A program made the position numbers and the translations under genes. Below, piece after piece: positions 63,970-64,000 of a DNA stretch of 64,000 nt. The notes beneath the pieces are model-generated. The model was given only the letters and a program-made list of their open reading frames with translations. It was not told the DNA's origin and searched no databases. The first letter of the stretch is position 1, and each line of letters begins with the position of its first letter. Origin of the DNA: Streptomyces sp. NBC_01689 (GTDB lineage Bacteria; Actinomycetota; Actinomycetes; Streptomycetales; Streptomycetaceae); contig NZ_CP109592.1 of the NCBI RefSeq assembly GCF_036250675.1, positions 1,984,001 through 2,048,000 on the forward strand. Direction: 5' to 3'.

Positions 63970-64000
63970 GTGAGACCCCGTCAATCCCGTCGGCGCGGCG
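63970..64000 (+). CDS. Start of an exported protein (rest outside window)
   Basis: GGAGGA lies 8 nt before a GTG at 63970, followed by codons for MRPRQSRRRG, a basic start as in signal peptides. Only ten codons are visible. Confidence 0.5.
   Translation, partial: MRPRQSRRRG

Overview
The window looks like an accessory or chromosome-arm stretch of a Streptomyces (or very close actinomycete) genome. The DNA is extremely GC-rich, so most frames stay open. Starts are often GTG or TTG. The gene content is typical of the genus: many Sec-exported hydrolases, SpoIIE/PP2C phosphatases, TetR/IclR regulators, a cytochrome P450 operon, paired chitinase direct repeats, and several leaderless promoters. 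I saw no rRNA, tRNA, CRISPR array, insertion sequence or prophage.

Layout. 1-4296: a TetR regulator, a GMC oxidoreductase and an acetoacetate-decarboxylase-superfamily protein overlap by 4 nt on the minus strand. They are divergent from a flavin monooxygenase across a double palindromic operator. 5055-10827: a secreted GH92 mannosidase behind a LacI-type operator, a GNAT acetyltransferase and a secreted alpha/beta hydrolase. 11146-13991: a self-contained [3Fe-4S] ferredoxin, ferredoxin reductase and P450 operon. 14123-19415: a membrane protein and two SpoIIE-type phosphatases. 20225-24150: an M1 metallopeptidase and a peptidoglycan amidase. 24308-30999: a FUSC transporter, an alpha/beta hydrolase lacking its nucleophilic serine, a chitinase with DasR-like boxes, a small unknown protein, a gene remnant and an AhpD-like protein. 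31344-35271: an ABC exporter with a two-component system. 35528-39940: MFS exporter, IclR-like gene with two compensating frameshifts, a 1.1 kb gene-free repeat array, an SDR and a 54-residue Cys-motif protein.

40165-49143: lysA with an SAV_915-like membrane protein, a universal stress protein, an aquaglyceroporin, an enoyl-CoA hydratase-like protein, an MFS exporter and a GAF/PAS/SpoIIE phosphatase. 49389-63251 is a secretome block: PL7 alginate lyase, two copies of a small secreted protein of unknown function, a GH3 NagZ-like enzyme, a DUF916 protein next to a purple-acid phosphatase with a WxL-type C-terminus and a HupE/UreJ-like membrane protein, a BMP-like lipoprotein, an SLATT-like two-TM protein, a YCII-domain protein and a GH5 glycosidase. 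The window ends at the start of another exported protein.

The best candidates for something new are three. First, the surface phosphatase WxL/DUF916/HupE cassette. Second, the duplicated promoter-gene-terminator module at 50442-51085 and 59593-60293, where the terminator stem shows compensatory changes and the upstream element is conserved. Third, the repeat array with hairpins at 37735-38723 that ends in a U-tract hairpin upstream of the SDR gene. All family names are from reading the protein sequences by eye; no searches were run.
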